64,000 bases of DNA from Antarcticimicrobium sediminis (GTDB lineage Bacteria; Pseudomonadota; Alphaproteobacteria; Rhodobacterales; Rhodobacteraceae). This document shows positions 1-9,310 of this stretch, piece by piece. The first letter of the stretch is position 1; every line of letters begins with the position of its first letter. The position numbers were made by a program, and so were the translations under genes. A model generated the notes under the pieces. The model saw only the letters and a list, made by a program, of their open reading frames with translations, searched no databases and had not been told where the DNA came from. Location: assembly GCF_004348975.1 (NCBI RefSeq), contig NZ_SMFP01000009.1, positions 124,001 through 188,000 of the forward strand, given 5' to 3'.

Positions 1-571
1 CGTGCGCCGGGCGCGATACCAGCCGTCCGCGCATGTCGGGGATGATGCAGAACTTGCACTTGTGATTGCAGCCCTCAGAGATTTTCAGATAGCTGAAATG
101 GCGTGGCGTCAGCTTCACCCCTGCCGCTGGCAGAAGATCGACAAAGGGATCTGGATCGGGCGGCACCGCGCTGTGCACGGCATCAAGCACCTGTTCGTAT
201 TGATGCGGTCCGGTCACCGCCAGAATGCGCGGGTGATGCTCCCGGATATAATCGGGCTCGGCCCCCAGGCAGCCGGTAACGATGACCTTGCCATTTTCCT
301 GCAACGCCTCGCCGATTGCATCGAGCGATTCCGCCTTGGCGCTGTCGAGAAAGCCGCAGGTGTTCACGATCACCGCGTCGGCCCCGGCATAGTCGGGCGA
401 CACGTCATAGCCTTCGGCGCGTAGGCGCGTCAGGATGCGTTCGCTGTCCACCAGCGCCTTAGGGCAGCCCAGCGACACCATGCCGATGGTGGGCTGACCC
501 GCGCGCGGCTTTTCGGCCATGCGAAGCTTGGGGGCGAGGTCGGGGCGTAGTTCGGGCGGGTTGCTGGTCAT
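1..571 (-). CDS. rimO: Ribosomal protein S12 methylthiotransferase RimO (N-terminal part; runs off the window)
   Basis: Reading leftward from an ATG at 569-571 gives about 190 residues before the window edge. The N-terminal UPF0004 domain begins near residue 28 ([16 protein letters not shown]), and the radical-SAM cysteines appear as CNHKCKFC just before the edge. Enzymes of this family add a methylthio group to an aspartate of ribosomal protein S12 using two iron-sulfur clusters. The SAM barrel and the TRAM domain lie outside the window, so intactness cannot be judged. MiaB is the closest alternative, but the motif spacing and the [10 protein letters not shown] start fit RimO better. The gene is divergent from the AsmA-like gene, with about 118 bases between them. 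Confidence 0.93.
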   Translation of the reverse strand, partial: MTSNPPELRPDLAPKLRMAEKPRAGQPTIGMVSLGCPKALVDSERILTRLRAEGYDVSPDYAGADAVIVNTCGFLDSAKAESLDAIGEALQENGKVIVTGCLGAEPDYIREHHPRILAVTGPHQYEQVLDAVHSAVPPDPDPFVDLLPAAGVKLTPRHFSYLKISEGCNHKCKFCIIPDMRGRLVSRPAH

Positions 572-689
572 TGCGCGGATATAAAGGGGCGCGCGCCGAC
601 TGCAAAGGGGGCAAAATGTGTCGCCGCGATTGCACCGCGCGGTACAGGGGCTAAGCTGGGCGCAATTTCGAGTAGAGGGTAAAGATTAA

Positions 690-2615
690 ATGAAGTGGAT
701 TTTTCGCATCATCGCGATCGTTCTGGTTGCGGTGGCCTTGGCTGTGGTGGGCATTCTTTTTCTGCCGTCCGAGCGCATAGCGCAGATCGCTGCCGATCAG
801 ATCGAGGCGCAAACCGGTCGCGCGGTGCGTATCGAGGGCGGTGTCCAGGTCTCTGTTTGGCCCGTGCTGGGGGCCGAGACCGGGCCGGTGACGCTGGCCA
901 ATGCCGATTGGGCCGGGGCGGAGCCGATGTTGCAAGCCGACGGGTTGGCGATTGGCGTGGATGCGGCGGCGCTGATCGGGGGGACGGTACGGGTGACCCG
1001 GATCGTGGCCGAGCGGCCGGTATTGAACCTGACCACCCGTGCCGACGGGACCGGAAATTGGGTGTTCGGCACGGACGCGTCCGCGACCACGTCCGAGACC
1101 GGCAGCACCACGGTGCCACCGATCACGCTGGATCGGCTGGAACTGACCGGCGCGCGGCTGTTCTATTCTGATGCCGGGGCGGCGCCGGTGGCCTTGGGGC
1201 CGCTCGATCTGGTTCTGGACTGGCCCCATGGGCAGGAGGCGGCGGATGTGACTGCGCGGCTCAGCCACAACGGGGCGGCGATCGACCTCACGGCGCGGAT
1301 CACCGCGATGGAGGGGCTGCTGGCCGGCAAGGTTGTGCCGTTGAGTGCCAGCGCCAGTCTTGGCAAGGCCCGGCTGGAGTTTGACGGGCGGGCCAGTCTC
1401 GCAGGCGCAGCGGCCGGGCGCGTCACCGCCAAGAGCCCGGACACTGCCGCCCTGATGTCGGCCCTCGGGCTGGGTGCGGTGGATTTGCCCAAGGGGGCGG
1501 GCCGCTCGGCCGAGTTGACGACGAATGCCACCTATACCGCCGATGGCCGCCTGTCGCTGCGCGATCTGGCGCTGGTGCTGGATCAGAACAAAATCACCGG
1601 CGCGGCGGATGTGACCTTGGCCGGAACCCCGCGGGTGGTGGCAGAGCTGAGCGCCGGAGCGCTGGATCTGTCGGCACTGGGCGGCGGCGAGAGCACCGGC
1701 AGCGGCAGTAGCGGCGGCGGCAGCGAGGACGGCTGGTCCAAGACCCCGATCGACGCCAGTGCGCTGGGGCTGGTCGATGGGGTGATCAAGCTGCACGCAC
1801 AGAGCATCGATACCGGCACGGTCAAGCTGGGGCCGACCGAGGCGGCGCTGACGCTGGAGCGGTCGCGCGCGGTGCTGAAGCTGAACCCCGCCGCCGTCTT
1901 TGGCGGCAGCCTGAGCGGAGAGCTTGTCGCCAACGCACGCAAAGGCTTTTCGGTGCGCGGCGATCTGAGCGCCAAGGACATGGATATGACCGCGCTTCTG
2001 CGCGACCTCGTGGGGATTGATCGGTTTTCCGGCAAGGGCGAGGCCCGTGTCGCGTTTCTGGGCTCCGGTGCCTCGGTGGATGCGATCATGCGGTCGCTGT
2101 CCGGGGAAGGGAGCCTGTCGGTGGGGCGCGGCGTGATCTCGGGGATCGATCTGGACAAGCTGTTCCGTTCTGGCGCTGTGACGGGGGGCACCACGGTGTT
2201 CGACAGTCTGAAGGCTAGCTATCGGATCGAGGGGGGCAACCTGCAGAACGACGATCTGTTGCTGCTGTTGTCCAGCTTCAAGGTCGCCGGCGCCGGGCGC
2301 GTCGGTCTCGGGGCGCGTGATCTGGACTATCTGGTCACCCCGACCGCTTTTGAGAGCGAGGGCAGCACCGGGTTGCAGGTGCCGGTGCGCTTTACCGGGC
2401 CGTGGTCAAACCCGCGCATCCGCCCTGATCTGGATGCCGCCACCAAGGTGCGGTTGGAGGAGCAGAAGGACAAGCTGGAGCAGAAGGCCAAGGAGAAGCT
2501 GCAGGAAAAGCTGAATCTGACGATCGAGGACGGTCAGAGCACAGAAGAGGCGATCAAGGACCGGCTGGAGGATGAGGCTGCCAAACAGCTCAAGAAACTG
2601 TTTGGCAGCGACTGA
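690..2615 (+). CDS. AsmA family protein
   Basis: A 641-residue protein with one N-terminal membrane anchor (hydrophobic residues about 5-26) followed by a long periplasmic region. This is the usual AsmA/YhdP/TamB-like layout, associated with outer-membrane lipid or protein homeostasis in the family. A Ser/Gly-rich linker lies near residues 330-350. The end is a charged, coiled-coil-like tail rich in Lys and Glu (about 590-641). The repetitive beta-strand-like body and the terminal AsmA_2-type region (FKVAGAGRVGLGARDLDY) support the family call. The ATG at 690 follows a short A-rich leader. The exact role is unknown. It ends just before a bidirectional terminator shared with the convergent phosphomannomutase gene. 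Confidence 0.85.
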   Translation: MKWIFRIIAIVLVAVALAVVGILFLPSERIAQIAADQIEAQTGRAVRIEGGVQVSVWPVLGAETGPVTLANADWAGAEPMLQADGLAIGVDAAALIGGTVRVTRIVAERPVLNLTTRADGTGNWVFGTDASATTSETGSTTVPPITLDRLELTGARLFYSDAGAAPVALGPLDLVLDWPHGQEAADVTARLSHNGAAIDLTARITAMEGLLAGKVVPLSASASLGKARLEFDGRASLAGAAAGRVTAKSPDTAALMSALGLGAVDLPKGAGRSAELTTNATYTADGRLSLRDLALVLDQNKITGAADVTLAGTPRVVAELSAGALDLSALGGGESTGSGSSGGGSEDGWSKTPIDASALGLVDGVIKLHAQSIDTGTVKLGPTEAALTLERSRAVLKLNPAAVFGGSLSGELVANARKGFSVRGDLSAKDMDMTALLRDLVGIDRFSGKGEARVAFLGSGASVDAIMRSLSGEGSLSVGRGVISGIDLDKLFRSGAVTGGTTVFDSLKASYRIEGGNLQNDDLLLLLSSFKVAGAGRVGLGARDLDYLVTPTAFESEGSTGLQVPVRFTGPWSNPRIRPDLDAATKVRLEEQKDKLEQKAKEKLQEKLNLTIEDGQSTEEAIKDRLEDEAAKQLKKLFGSD

Positions 2616-2705
2616 GGTCGGAAGGATGGGGACCGGGAAACGCGCCTGCGGCGCGTGCCTTCGGCGAGAGTATTTTCGGCCAGAAAAAGAGGAGGCCAGA
2701 AAAGA

Positions 2706-2729
2706 GGGGCGAGGGTGCTCGCCCCTTTT
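2706..2729. terminator. Bidirectional intrinsic terminator
   Basis: A perfect 8-bp stem (GGGGCGAG, loop GGTG, CTCGCCCC) is followed by TTTT and preceded by AAAAG. It can therefore act in both directions. It sits between the convergent AsmA-like and phosphomannomutase genes. Confidence 0.85.
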
Positions 2730-2752
2730 CGCTGTTCAAATCATCGGGGGCG

Positions 2753-4249
2753 TCAGATCCGCTGGTCGTAATCGCCGACCGAGGGTTCGGTGCGGATCAC
2801 CGCGTCGATATCGGTGAAGATGGCGCGCATCTCGTCCTCGCTCTGTGCGCTTTCGCAGACCACGACCAGATTGGGCGTGTTCGAGCTGGCGCGCACCAGC
2901 CCCCAGGAGCCGTTGTCGAGGATGACGCGGGCCCCGTTCACGGTAACCACTTCGTTGATGGCGCGGCCTGCGACGGTCTCGCCAGCCTCGTGCTTGGCGA
3001 CCAGTTTCTGCACCAGACGGGCCAGCACATCGTATTTCTCACCATCGGCGCAATAGGGCGACATGGTGGGGGTGGACCAGGTTTTGGGCAGGGCCTTGCG
3101 CAGATCCGACATCGACATGTCGGGGTTGCGCTCCATCAGCTTGCATATCTCGACCGCGACACGCATGCCGCAATCATAGCCGCGCCCGATCGGCTCGGCC
3201 AAAAAGTAGTGGCCGGACTTTTCAAAGCCCGCCAGCGCGCCAAGTTCCTTGACCCTGCGTTTCATGTGGGAATGCCCGGTCTTCCAGTAATCGGCCTTGG
3301 CCCCGTGCTTGATCAGTTCCGGGTCGGAGGCAAACAGCCCGGTGGATTTCACATCCGCGACAAAGGTGGAGTTGGGATAGATCTTGGCCAGATCGCGCGC
3401 CATGATCACGCCCACCTTGTCGGCAAAGATCTCTTCGCCCTCGTCATCGACCACGCCGCAGCGGTCGCCATCCCCGTCGAACCCCAGCGCCAGATCGGCG
3501 TCACTGGCCAGCACGGTTTTCGCCATGTCATGCAGCATGTGCATGTCTTCGGGGTTCGGGTTGTAGTGGGGAAAGGTATAGTCAAGGTCGTTGTGACTGG
3601 GCACAACCTCGACGCCGATGCGTTCGAACAGCTCGGGTGCAAAGGCGCTGGCGGTGCCGTTGCCGGTGGCGCAGACCACCTTGAGCTTGCGGGTCATCTT
3701 GAAGTCGCCGACCAGATCGTCGAGATAGGCCTCTTTCACCCCTTCGACGAATTCATAGCCGCCGCCGGGGGCCTGGGCCCCGTGGCCTGACAGCACGATT
3801 TCCTTCAGTTCCGACATTTCGTCCGGGCCGTGGGTCAGAGGGCGTTCAAAGCCCATCTTGACCCCGGTCCAGCCGTTGGGGTTGTGGCTGGCCGTGACCA
3901 TCGCCACCGCCGGTACGTCTAGGTGAAACTGGGCGAAATAGGCCATTGGTGACACGGCCGGGCCGATGTCCTTGACGTGAATGCCGGCCTGCATCAACCC
4001 GAGAATCAGCGCGTTCTTGATCGCCAGCGAATAGTCGCGGTAATCGTTGGCCACCGCAATGACGGGGGCGATGCCGTGGCGACGCATCTGGGTGCCAAGG
4101 CCAAGGCCCAGCGCGGTCATGCCGGGGAGGTTGATCTCTTCCGGGTATTTCCAGCGGGCGTCATATTCGCGAAAGCCGGTCGGCTTGATCATCGGAAGTT
4201 TCAGAAAATCCCAAGTATTGGGCGTCACCTCGTAAAGCGGGCGGGTCAT
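2753..4249 (-). CDS. Phosphomannomutase/phosphoglucomutase
   Basis: A 498-residue alpha-D-phosphohexomutase. The catalytic phosphoserine loop TASHNPNGWTGVKMG and the magnesium loop GFDGDGDRCG are both intact. It interconverts hexose 6- and 1-phosphates, here most likely mannose or glucose phosphate for nucleotide-sugar supply. It is the last gene of the minus-strand run kpsT-kpsE-kdsA-mutase, with a 19-base gap after kdsA, so it probably provides activated sugar for the capsule. Length and motif order match bifunctional PMM/PGM proteins. Substrate preference cannot be read from the sequence. Confidence 0.93.
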   Translation of the reverse strand: MTRPLYEVTPNTWDFLKLPMIKPTGFREYDARWKYPEEINLPGMTALGLGLGTQMRRHGIAPVIAVANDYRDYSLAIKNALILGLMQAGIHVKDIGPAVSPMAYFAQFHLDVPAVAMVTASHNPNGWTGVKMGFERPLTHGPDEMSELKEIVLSGHGAQAPGGGYEFVEGVKEAYLDDLVGDFKMTRKLKVVCATGNGTASAFAPELFERIGVEVVPSHNDLDYTFPHYNPNPEDMHMLHDMAKTVLASDADLALGFDGDGDRCGVVDDEGEEIFADKVGVIMARDLAKIYPNSTFVADVKSTGLFASDPELIKHGAKADYWKTGHSHMKRRVKELGALAGFEKSGHYFLAEPIGRGYDCGMRVAVEICKLMERNPDMSMSDLRKALPKTWSTPTMSPYCADGEKYDVLARLVQKLVAKHEAGETVAGRAINEVVTVNGARVILDNGSWGLVRASSNTPNLVVVCESAQSEDEMRAIFTDIDAVIRTEPSVGDYDQRI

Positions 4250-4268
4250 ACGGTCTTGTCCTCAAATC

Positions 4269-5102
4269 TCATATTTCAATCGGGTTGGCCTTGGCCAATG
4301 CGTCGAAGCGCATCAGCGTGTCGATCAGTGCGCCCATCTGGTCCAACGGGATCATGTTGGGCCCGTCCGAGGGGGCGGTGTCGGGATCTTCATGGGTTTC
4401 GATGAACACGGCGGCAACCCCCAGCGCGACGGCCGCGCGGGCCATCACGGGGGCGAATTCGCGTTGCCCGCCGGACGAGCCGCCTTGGCCGCCCGGCTGT
4501 TGCACCGAATGGGTGGCGTCCATCACCACGGGATAGCCGGTTTTCGCCATGATCGGCAGCGATCGCATATCCGCCACCAGCGTGTTGTAGCCGAAAGAGG
4601 TGCCGCGTTCGGTCAGCAGGATGCGGGTGTTCCCCGTGCTCTCGATCTTGGTGATGATGTTGCCCATCTCCCAAGGGGCGAGAAACTGCCCTTTCTTGAC
4701 GTTGACGACGGCGCCGGTGCGTCCCGCAGCAAGCAGCATGTCGGTTTGACGGCACAAGAAAGCCGGGATCTGCAGGATGTCGACCACTTCGGCGGCGCGG
4801 GCGCATTGTTCCTCGGTGTGGACATCGGTCAACACCGGAATGGCGAATGTCTTGCGGATATCATCAAGCACCGCGAGCCCGGCATCGATTCCCATGCCCC
4901 GCTTGCCGCCAAGCGACGTGCGATTGGCCTTGTCGTAAGATGCCTTGAACACATACTGCGCGCCGGCGGCGGCGCAGATTTCCTTCATTTGACCAGCGAT
5001 CATCTGCGCATGGTCACGGCTTTCAAGCTGGCAAGGGCCTGCGATGACGGTCAATGGCCGATCATTCCCGATCGTCAGACCGGCGACGTCTACGTGTTTC
5101 AT
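4269..5102 (-). CDS. kdsA: 3-deoxy-8-phosphooctulonate synthase (KdsA)
   Basis: A 277-residue enzyme that condenses phosphoenolpyruvate with D-arabinose 5-phosphate to give Kdo 8-phosphate. Family signatures are VIAGPCQLESRD near the N-terminus, FKASYDKANRTS, and the C-terminal FIETHEDPDTAPSDGPNM. The gene starts four bases after the kpsE stop, so the two are almost certainly co-transcribed. Kdo is needed for lipopolysaccharide and also for the Kdo linker of group-2-type capsules. Placement in a kps operon suggests a capsule-linked copy, but a single general copy cannot be excluded from this window. Confidence 0.95.
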   Translation of the reverse strand: MKHVDVAGLTIGNDRPLTVIAGPCQLESRDHAQMIAGQMKEICAAAGAQYVFKASYDKANRTSLGGKRGMGIDAGLAVLDDIRKTFAIPVLTDVHTEEQCARAAEVVDILQIPAFLCRQTDMLLAAGRTGAVVNVKKGQFLAPWEMGNIITKIESTGNTRILLTERGTSFGYNTLVADMRSLPIMAKTGYPVVMDATHSVQQPGGQGGSSGGQREFAPVMARAAVALGVAAVFIETHEDPDTAPSDGPNMIPLDQMGALIDTLMRFDALAKANPIEI

Positions 5103-5106
5103 GAGA

Positions 5107-6852
5107 CTATGAGGTTACCTGTTCCCGGAGAATTGACGCGGTGAGCGAGATCATCAGGTAGATACCGGAAAAAATCAGGAATGCCAAAATCGTATTCTCG
5201 AACTTGCGCGGATAGGCGGGATCCTGACTGGCGACCGGTTCAACCGAGGTGGTAAGATAGCGCACTTGGCGGTTGGCCTCCATCCGGGTCTGTTCCACCT
5301 GTTGCAGCGCGGATTGCAGCATCATGTCGCGGGTTGCAAGGTCGGCCTGCGCCATCTGGATCCGCACGCTGAGCTGTGCCAGCGAATTTTCGCCCTGAGA
5401 GGCATCGACCATCCGTTTGTTCAGTCGCGACAGCAACGCCTCCAGCCGGCGCACATCCCCTTGCGCGCCATCGACCTTGGCCTTGTTGGGGCGGCTGTTG
5501 TCCATCAGCGCGGCCAGTTCGAGTTGCTTTTCCTGAAGCTGCATCTCGATTCTGTTGATTTGTCCGCGCAGCGTTGCGATCACGCCTTCCGGATCAAGGA
5601 TTGCGCCTTTTTGCTGCAAGCCGACCAGCGCCTCTTGCGCCTTGCGCCGCTCCTCCTGGGCATTGTCGAAACTGGTGAGCGCATCCTGCATCTGGTCGGA
5701 TCTTTTCTGCTCGCTCAGGCGGTTCACCCGGTCTTCCGCGTAGGAAAGAAGCGAGCGGGCGAAATTGGCGCTGATTTCGGGGTCGGCGGCGGCCACCTCC
5801 AGACGGATCACGCCTTCGGTCGGGTCGAAGCCGATGCTCACGAATTTCGAATAGACCCTGTAGGCCTGTTCGTTTGTCGGGGTCTCGGGCAGGCGTTGGA
5901 TCGGGTCGATCCAGTCTTGTGTGAAATGCGCCTTGAACCCTTCGTCCTTGTCCAGACGCAGCATCGCGTCCTTGGATTGCAGATAGGACTGCACAGCGAT
6001 CGAATCCTGACTGGTGGCAAATTGGGTCCCGCTAAGCAGGCTGCCCAGCCCGGTTCCGCCGCCGGTATTGTCCGCCTTGAGGATCAGGAATTCAGATTTG
6101 GTGGCGTACATCGGCGTGGCCACGGCATAGAAATACCAGCCCGCCAAGACCGTCGGAAGCATCACGAAGAATGCCAGCCGGGTCATCAACAGGACCATTT
6201 TCTTGTGCCGACGCCGCGCGAGATCTCGCTGGATCGTGCCGATTTCCAGATCGCGTTCCTGCGCCGGGCTCAGCTCGGTCGAGGGCAGGGTCTGTTTATC
6301 GCCGGGCACCGTCTGCGGCAGTTGGACGTGCTCTTTCGGGGGGCTGTCGTCGGCATGCTGCCCTGCGGCGCTGTTGGGCACCACCAGTTCCAGCATGTTG
6401 GAGCGCTGGAACGGGTCAATGCCCTGCTGCCGGAGCAGGCGAACCGCGTCGAAATCTGATGTGGCCGGCAGATTGTGCTTTTGCGCCACACGACGCGCCA
6501 TGCGCAACTGGCGCCCGGTCAGCCCCTCGCGGCGGATGCCATCAATCGCCGCCTCGGTGGTGGTCTCACGGGCCGAAGATACCTGGCCGCTGTGGGCGGC
6601 GGCTGGGGTCGGCTCGGGCGGTGTGCTTTGGGTCGCGCGCGCAGCAGACGCAGCAGACGCGGCAGACTCTGGCGCAGCCGAGTCCGCGTTCGCCACTGGC
6701 GTCGTCGGGACGGCGCGCGGGCGCAGTCGCTCTGTCGCTGGCGGTTCGATGCCGGCGGTGCTGCCGCTGCTCGCGCCCTCAGGCGCGGTGCTTTGCGCAG
6801 GGGCGGGATTGCGGCGGATGCGGAATTTTTTAGCCTTGGGTTTCGTAGTCAT
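5107..6852 (-). CDS. kpsE: Capsule polysaccharide export inner-membrane protein, KpsE/RkpR type
   Basis: A 581-residue member of the polysaccharide co-polymerase/export family. One transmembrane helix lies near residues 219-240 and a second near the C-terminus (TILAFLIFSGIYLMISL). Between them is a large periplasmic region with a coiled coil (about 380-500). The cytoplasmic N-terminus is unusually long, about 218 residues. It starts with an Ala/Pro/Thr-rich segment to about 100 and continues with a basic helical stretch (GIRREGLTGRQLRMARR). Escherichia coli KpsE has a much shorter N-terminus. The start codon lies inside kpsT, a 23-base overlap that implies translational coupling. The protein should bridge the KpsMT exporter to the outer-membrane polysaccharide channel. 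Confidence 0.88.
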   Translation of the reverse strand: MTTKPKAKKFRIRRNPAPAQSTAPEGASSGSTAGIEPPATERLRPRAVPTTPVANADSAAPESAASAASAARATQSTPPEPTPAAAHSGQVSSARETTTEAAIDGIRREGLTGRQLRMARRVAQKHNLPATSDFDAVRLLRQQGIDPFQRSNMLELVVPNSAAGQHADDSPPKEHVQLPQTVPGDKQTLPSTELSPAQERDLEIGTIQRDLARRRHKKMVLLMTRLAFFVMLPTVLAGWYFYAVATPMYATKSEFLILKADNTGGGTGLGSLLSGTQFATSQDSIAVQSYLQSKDAMLRLDKDEGFKAHFTQDWIDPIQRLPETPTNEQAYRVYSKFVSIGFDPTEGVIRLEVAAADPEISANFARSLLSYAEDRVNRLSEQKRSDQMQDALTSFDNAQEERRKAQEALVGLQQKGAILDPEGVIATLRGQINRIEMQLQEKQLELAALMDNSRPNKAKVDGAQGDVRRLEALLSRLNKRMVDASQGENSLAQLSVRIQMAQADLATRDMMLQSALQQVEQTRMEANRQVRYLTTSVEPVASQDPAYPRKFENTILAFLIFSGIYLMISLTASILREQVTS

Positions 6853-7489
6853 AAAGCTGTTTTGCCTCTTCCAAGGTATCGAACATGTGCAATTTGCCGT
6901 TCATCAGAACCGCAGCGGAGCGGGCGAATTTTTCCAGTGTGGCGGCCTGGTGCGATACGATCACGATGGTGGTCGTGCGCAGCCGTTCCTTCAGGATGGC
7001 CCCGGCCTTTCGGTTGAACTCCACGTCAGTGGTGCTCGGCATACCCTCATCAATCAAATAGATGTCAAAATCCAGCGCCAGCATCAACGCAAATGAAAAC
7101 CGCGCCCGCATTCCCGACGAATAGGTGCCGATCGGTTGATCGAAGTATTCGCCCAGATTGCAAAGCCAGCGGCAATAGGCCTCGACGTAATCGGGATCCA
7201 TGCCATAGAGCTTGGCGATATAGCGGCTGTTTTCCATCGCGGAAACCCGGCTGACCACCCCGCCCATGAAACCGAGCGGGAACGAGATCTTGCACCCGCG
7301 CCGGATTTCACCTTCGTCGGGTTTTTCCAGCCCCGCCATCATGTTGATCAGCGTGGTCTTGCCGGTGCCGTTGGGTGCAAGAATGCCCAGCGAACGGCCG
7401 ATCTCGACCCGGAAAGAGACCTGGTCAAGGATCACTTTGCGGCGGGTGCCGGTCCAGTAGGATTTGCTGACGTTTTCAAATTCAAGCAT
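6830..7489 (-). CDS. kpsT: Capsular polysaccharide ABC transporter ATP-binding protein KpsT
   Basis: A 219-residue ATPase that drives capsule polymer export. It has a Walker A loop (APNGTGKTT), a signature motif (YSSGMRARFSFAL) and a Walker B (IYLIDEG), all in KpsT style. I chose the ATG at 7489 because MLEFENVSKSYW is the usual N-terminus and gives the usual length. The open frame extends to 7615 with an Ala/Gln-rich stretch that looks like leader, and no strong ribosome-binding site decides the matter. The partner permease KpsM is not in this window. It is the first gene of the kpsT-kpsE-kdsA-mutase run. Confidence 0.92.
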   Translation of the reverse strand: MLEFENVSKSYWTGTRRKVILDQVSFRVEIGRSLGILAPNGTGKTTLINMMAGLEKPDEGEIRRGCKISFPLGFMGGVVSRVSAMENSRYIAKLYGMDPDYVEAYCRWLCNLGEYFDQPIGTYSSGMRARFSFALMLALDFDIYLIDEGMPSTTDVEFNRKAGAILKERLRTTTIVIVSHQAATLEKFARSAAVLMNGKLHMFDTLEEAKQLYDYETQG

Positions 7490-7799
7490 GTTTTTATCCG
7501 GTGCTGCCGATGCAGTCGCGGGGGCCCCTGTCTGTTTTTGCGCTCTGGCTTTTGCTCTGGCCTGCCCTCCTTCACAGAGGAGTATCAACGGCCTACAATC
7601 CGAATTTGGCCACATTATGTCGAAACGTGAAACAAAAAGCCAACAAGATTAGGGCCGAAATGGGGCAAGGAACCTCGTCCGGGCCGTGATGCGGACTGGA
7701 TTGCTGTGCAGATAGGCCTGAATTGGAGGTAGGAATACTGTTTCCAACTTGGAAACCTTGCGTGAGGGGTGTTTTCACTATGGCAGCGTCAGAGCAGCA

Positions 7800-8426
7800 A
7801 TGAGCACGGCGGCGGATAAGGCGGCGGATCTGGCCCGGGATCTTGCGAGCGAGATCGAATCCTGCACCCTGTGTGCAGAGCGGTTCGCGGCCACCGCGAC
7901 GGCGCATGTGCCGCGCCCGGTGGTGTGGTTTCGCCCCTCGGCGCGTATTTTGATTGCCGGTCAGGCCCCGGGCGCGCGGGTGCAGGCCTCGGGGCGGCCG
8001 TTCACGGATCCGTCCGGCGACCGGCTGCGCGACTGGCTGGGGATGGATGCGGCGACCTTCTATGACCGGACCCGCGTGGCGGTGGTGCCGATGGCCTTTT
8101 GTTTCCCAGGCTACAACGATCGCAAGGCCGATCTGCCACCGCCGCCGATCTGTGCGCGAACTTGGCACGGGCGGGTGATGGCGACGCTGGACAAGGTGGA
8201 GTTGACGGTGTTGGTGGGCGGGCATGCGCAGCGCTGGCACATGGGGGCCAATACCCCGGTGACCAATACTGTGGCTCAGTGGCGCGCCCATGCGCCGCGC
8301 GTCTTCCCCTTGCCTCATCCGTCGTGGCGCAATACCGCATGGCTGAAGAAAAACCCCTGGTTCGAGGCCGAGCTGCTGCCGGTGCTGCGGAGCCGGGTGC
8401 AAGAGGTGCTGAATGATGAACGCTGA
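7800..8426 (+). CDS. Uracil-DNA glycosylase family protein
   Basis: A 208-residue protein with the UDG-superfamily motif GQAPGARVQASG and the C-terminal histidine motif PHPSWRN. It also has an N-terminal CTLC pair like the start of family-4-type iron-sulfur enzymes. The other cluster cysteines are not obvious, so it may be a divergent family member rather than a proven glycosylase. The ATG at 7800 is preferred over the upstream in-frame ATG at 7749, because the extra 17 residues look like leader. Its 3' end overlaps the next gene by 14 bases, indicating a two-gene unit. Confidence 0.75.
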   Translation: MSTAADKAADLARDLASEIESCTLCAERFAATATAHVPRPVVWFRPSARILIAGQAPGARVQASGRPFTDPSGDRLRDWLGMDAATFYDRTRVAVVPMAFCFPGYNDRKADLPPPPICARTWHGRVMATLDKVELTVLVGGHAQRWHMGANTPVTNTVAQWRAHAPRVFPLPHPSWRNTAWLKKNPWFEAELLPVLRSRVQEVLNDER

Positions 8427-9207
8427 AACACCGATCGACGCCGCCCACGCGGCGATGGAAGGCCAGCCCGAGGATGGCGCCGCGCGGCTGCGGTTTTATG
8501 AACGGGTCGCCGATGCCGAGCTGTTCCTGTTGCTGACCGAAGAGGCGCAGGGCGAGAATGTCTCGCCCGAGCTGTTCACGCTGGAGGCCGGGCGTTTCGT
8601 GCTGGCCTTTGATCGCGAGGACCGGCTGGCGCAATTCACCGGCCACCCGGCGCCCTATGTGGCGTTGTCGGGGCGGGTATTGGCGCAGATGTTGGCCGGG
8701 CAGGGGATCGGGCTGGGGCTCAACCTAGACGTTGCGCCCTCCGCAATTCTGGTGCCGGCAGAGGCCATGGATTGGTTGCAGCAGACATTGGGCAACGCGC
8801 CGGAAGAGACCGAGGCGCGGTTCGCGGAATTCACCGCGCCGGCCGGCCTGCCCGAGTCGCTGATCGCAGCCTTGGATGCAAAGCTCGCCACCGCCGCAGG
8901 GTTGGCGCAGGCGGCGTATCTGGTGGGCACCGTTGATGCCACCGGTGGGCGCGGGCATTTGTTGGGCTTCATTGATGCGCTGGAACCTGCGCGCGGTGCA
9001 TTGGCCAATGCCGCGAGCGAGGCGCTGACCTTTTCCGGGATCGAGGCCGGGGCGATGGATGTGGGCTTTTTCACCGGTGAGGCGGCGGTGACGGCCAAAC
9101 TTGCCGCTGTCGGGTTGCGCTTTGATCTGCCGCAGCCGCAGATGCCCGAGCGGATCGCCCCCGCCGCCCCGGGCAGCGACCCGGACAAGCCGCCGATCCT
9201 GCGGTGA
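8413..9207 (+). CDS. SseB family protein
   Basis: A 264-residue soluble protein. The N-terminal half has the SseB-like pattern (FLLLTEE, RFVLAFDREDRLAQFTG, PYVALSGR), in which a short alpha/beta domain repeats the theme of holding a value and a default. No catalytic motif is visible. SseB-like domains are common in Rhodobacteraceae, and their function in these bacteria is not established. It overlaps the glycosylase-family gene upstream. The convergent TerB-like gene lies about 100 bases downstream. Confidence 0.75.
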   Translation: MMNAETPIDAAHAAMEGQPEDGAARLRFYERVADAELFLLLTEEAQGENVSPELFTLEAGRFVLAFDREDRLAQFTGHPAPYVALSGRVLAQMLAGQGIGLGLNLDVAPSAILVPAEAMDWLQQTLGNAPEETEARFAEFTAPAGLPESLIAALDAKLATAAGLAQAAYLVGTVDATGGRGHLLGFIDALEPARGALANAASEALTFSGIEAGAMDVGFFTGEAAVTAKLAAVGLRFDLPQPQMPERIAPAAPGSDPDKPPILR

Positions 9208-9273
9208 TGACACCAGAGCCGGATCGCTCGGAGGTTTGCTCACACCACGCGCATGGCGTGATGTGTTGTCGCT

Positions 9274-9299
9274 GGCCCCGATGCGCTTTGACCGGGGCC
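9274..9299. terminator. Possible hairpin between convergent genes
   Basis: GGCCCCG and CGGGGCC form a 7-bp perfect stem around a 12-base loop, between the convergent SseB-like and TerB-like genes. No T tract follows on either side, so intrinsic termination is uncertain. Confidence 0.35.
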
Positions 9300-9310
9300 G
9301 CAGGGGCGGA

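Noticed and set aside
7490-7615. Upstream extension of KpsT by 42 residues
   Set aside because: The extra Ala/Gln/Lys-rich stretch is absent from the family as I know it, and the start at 7489 gives the standard length.
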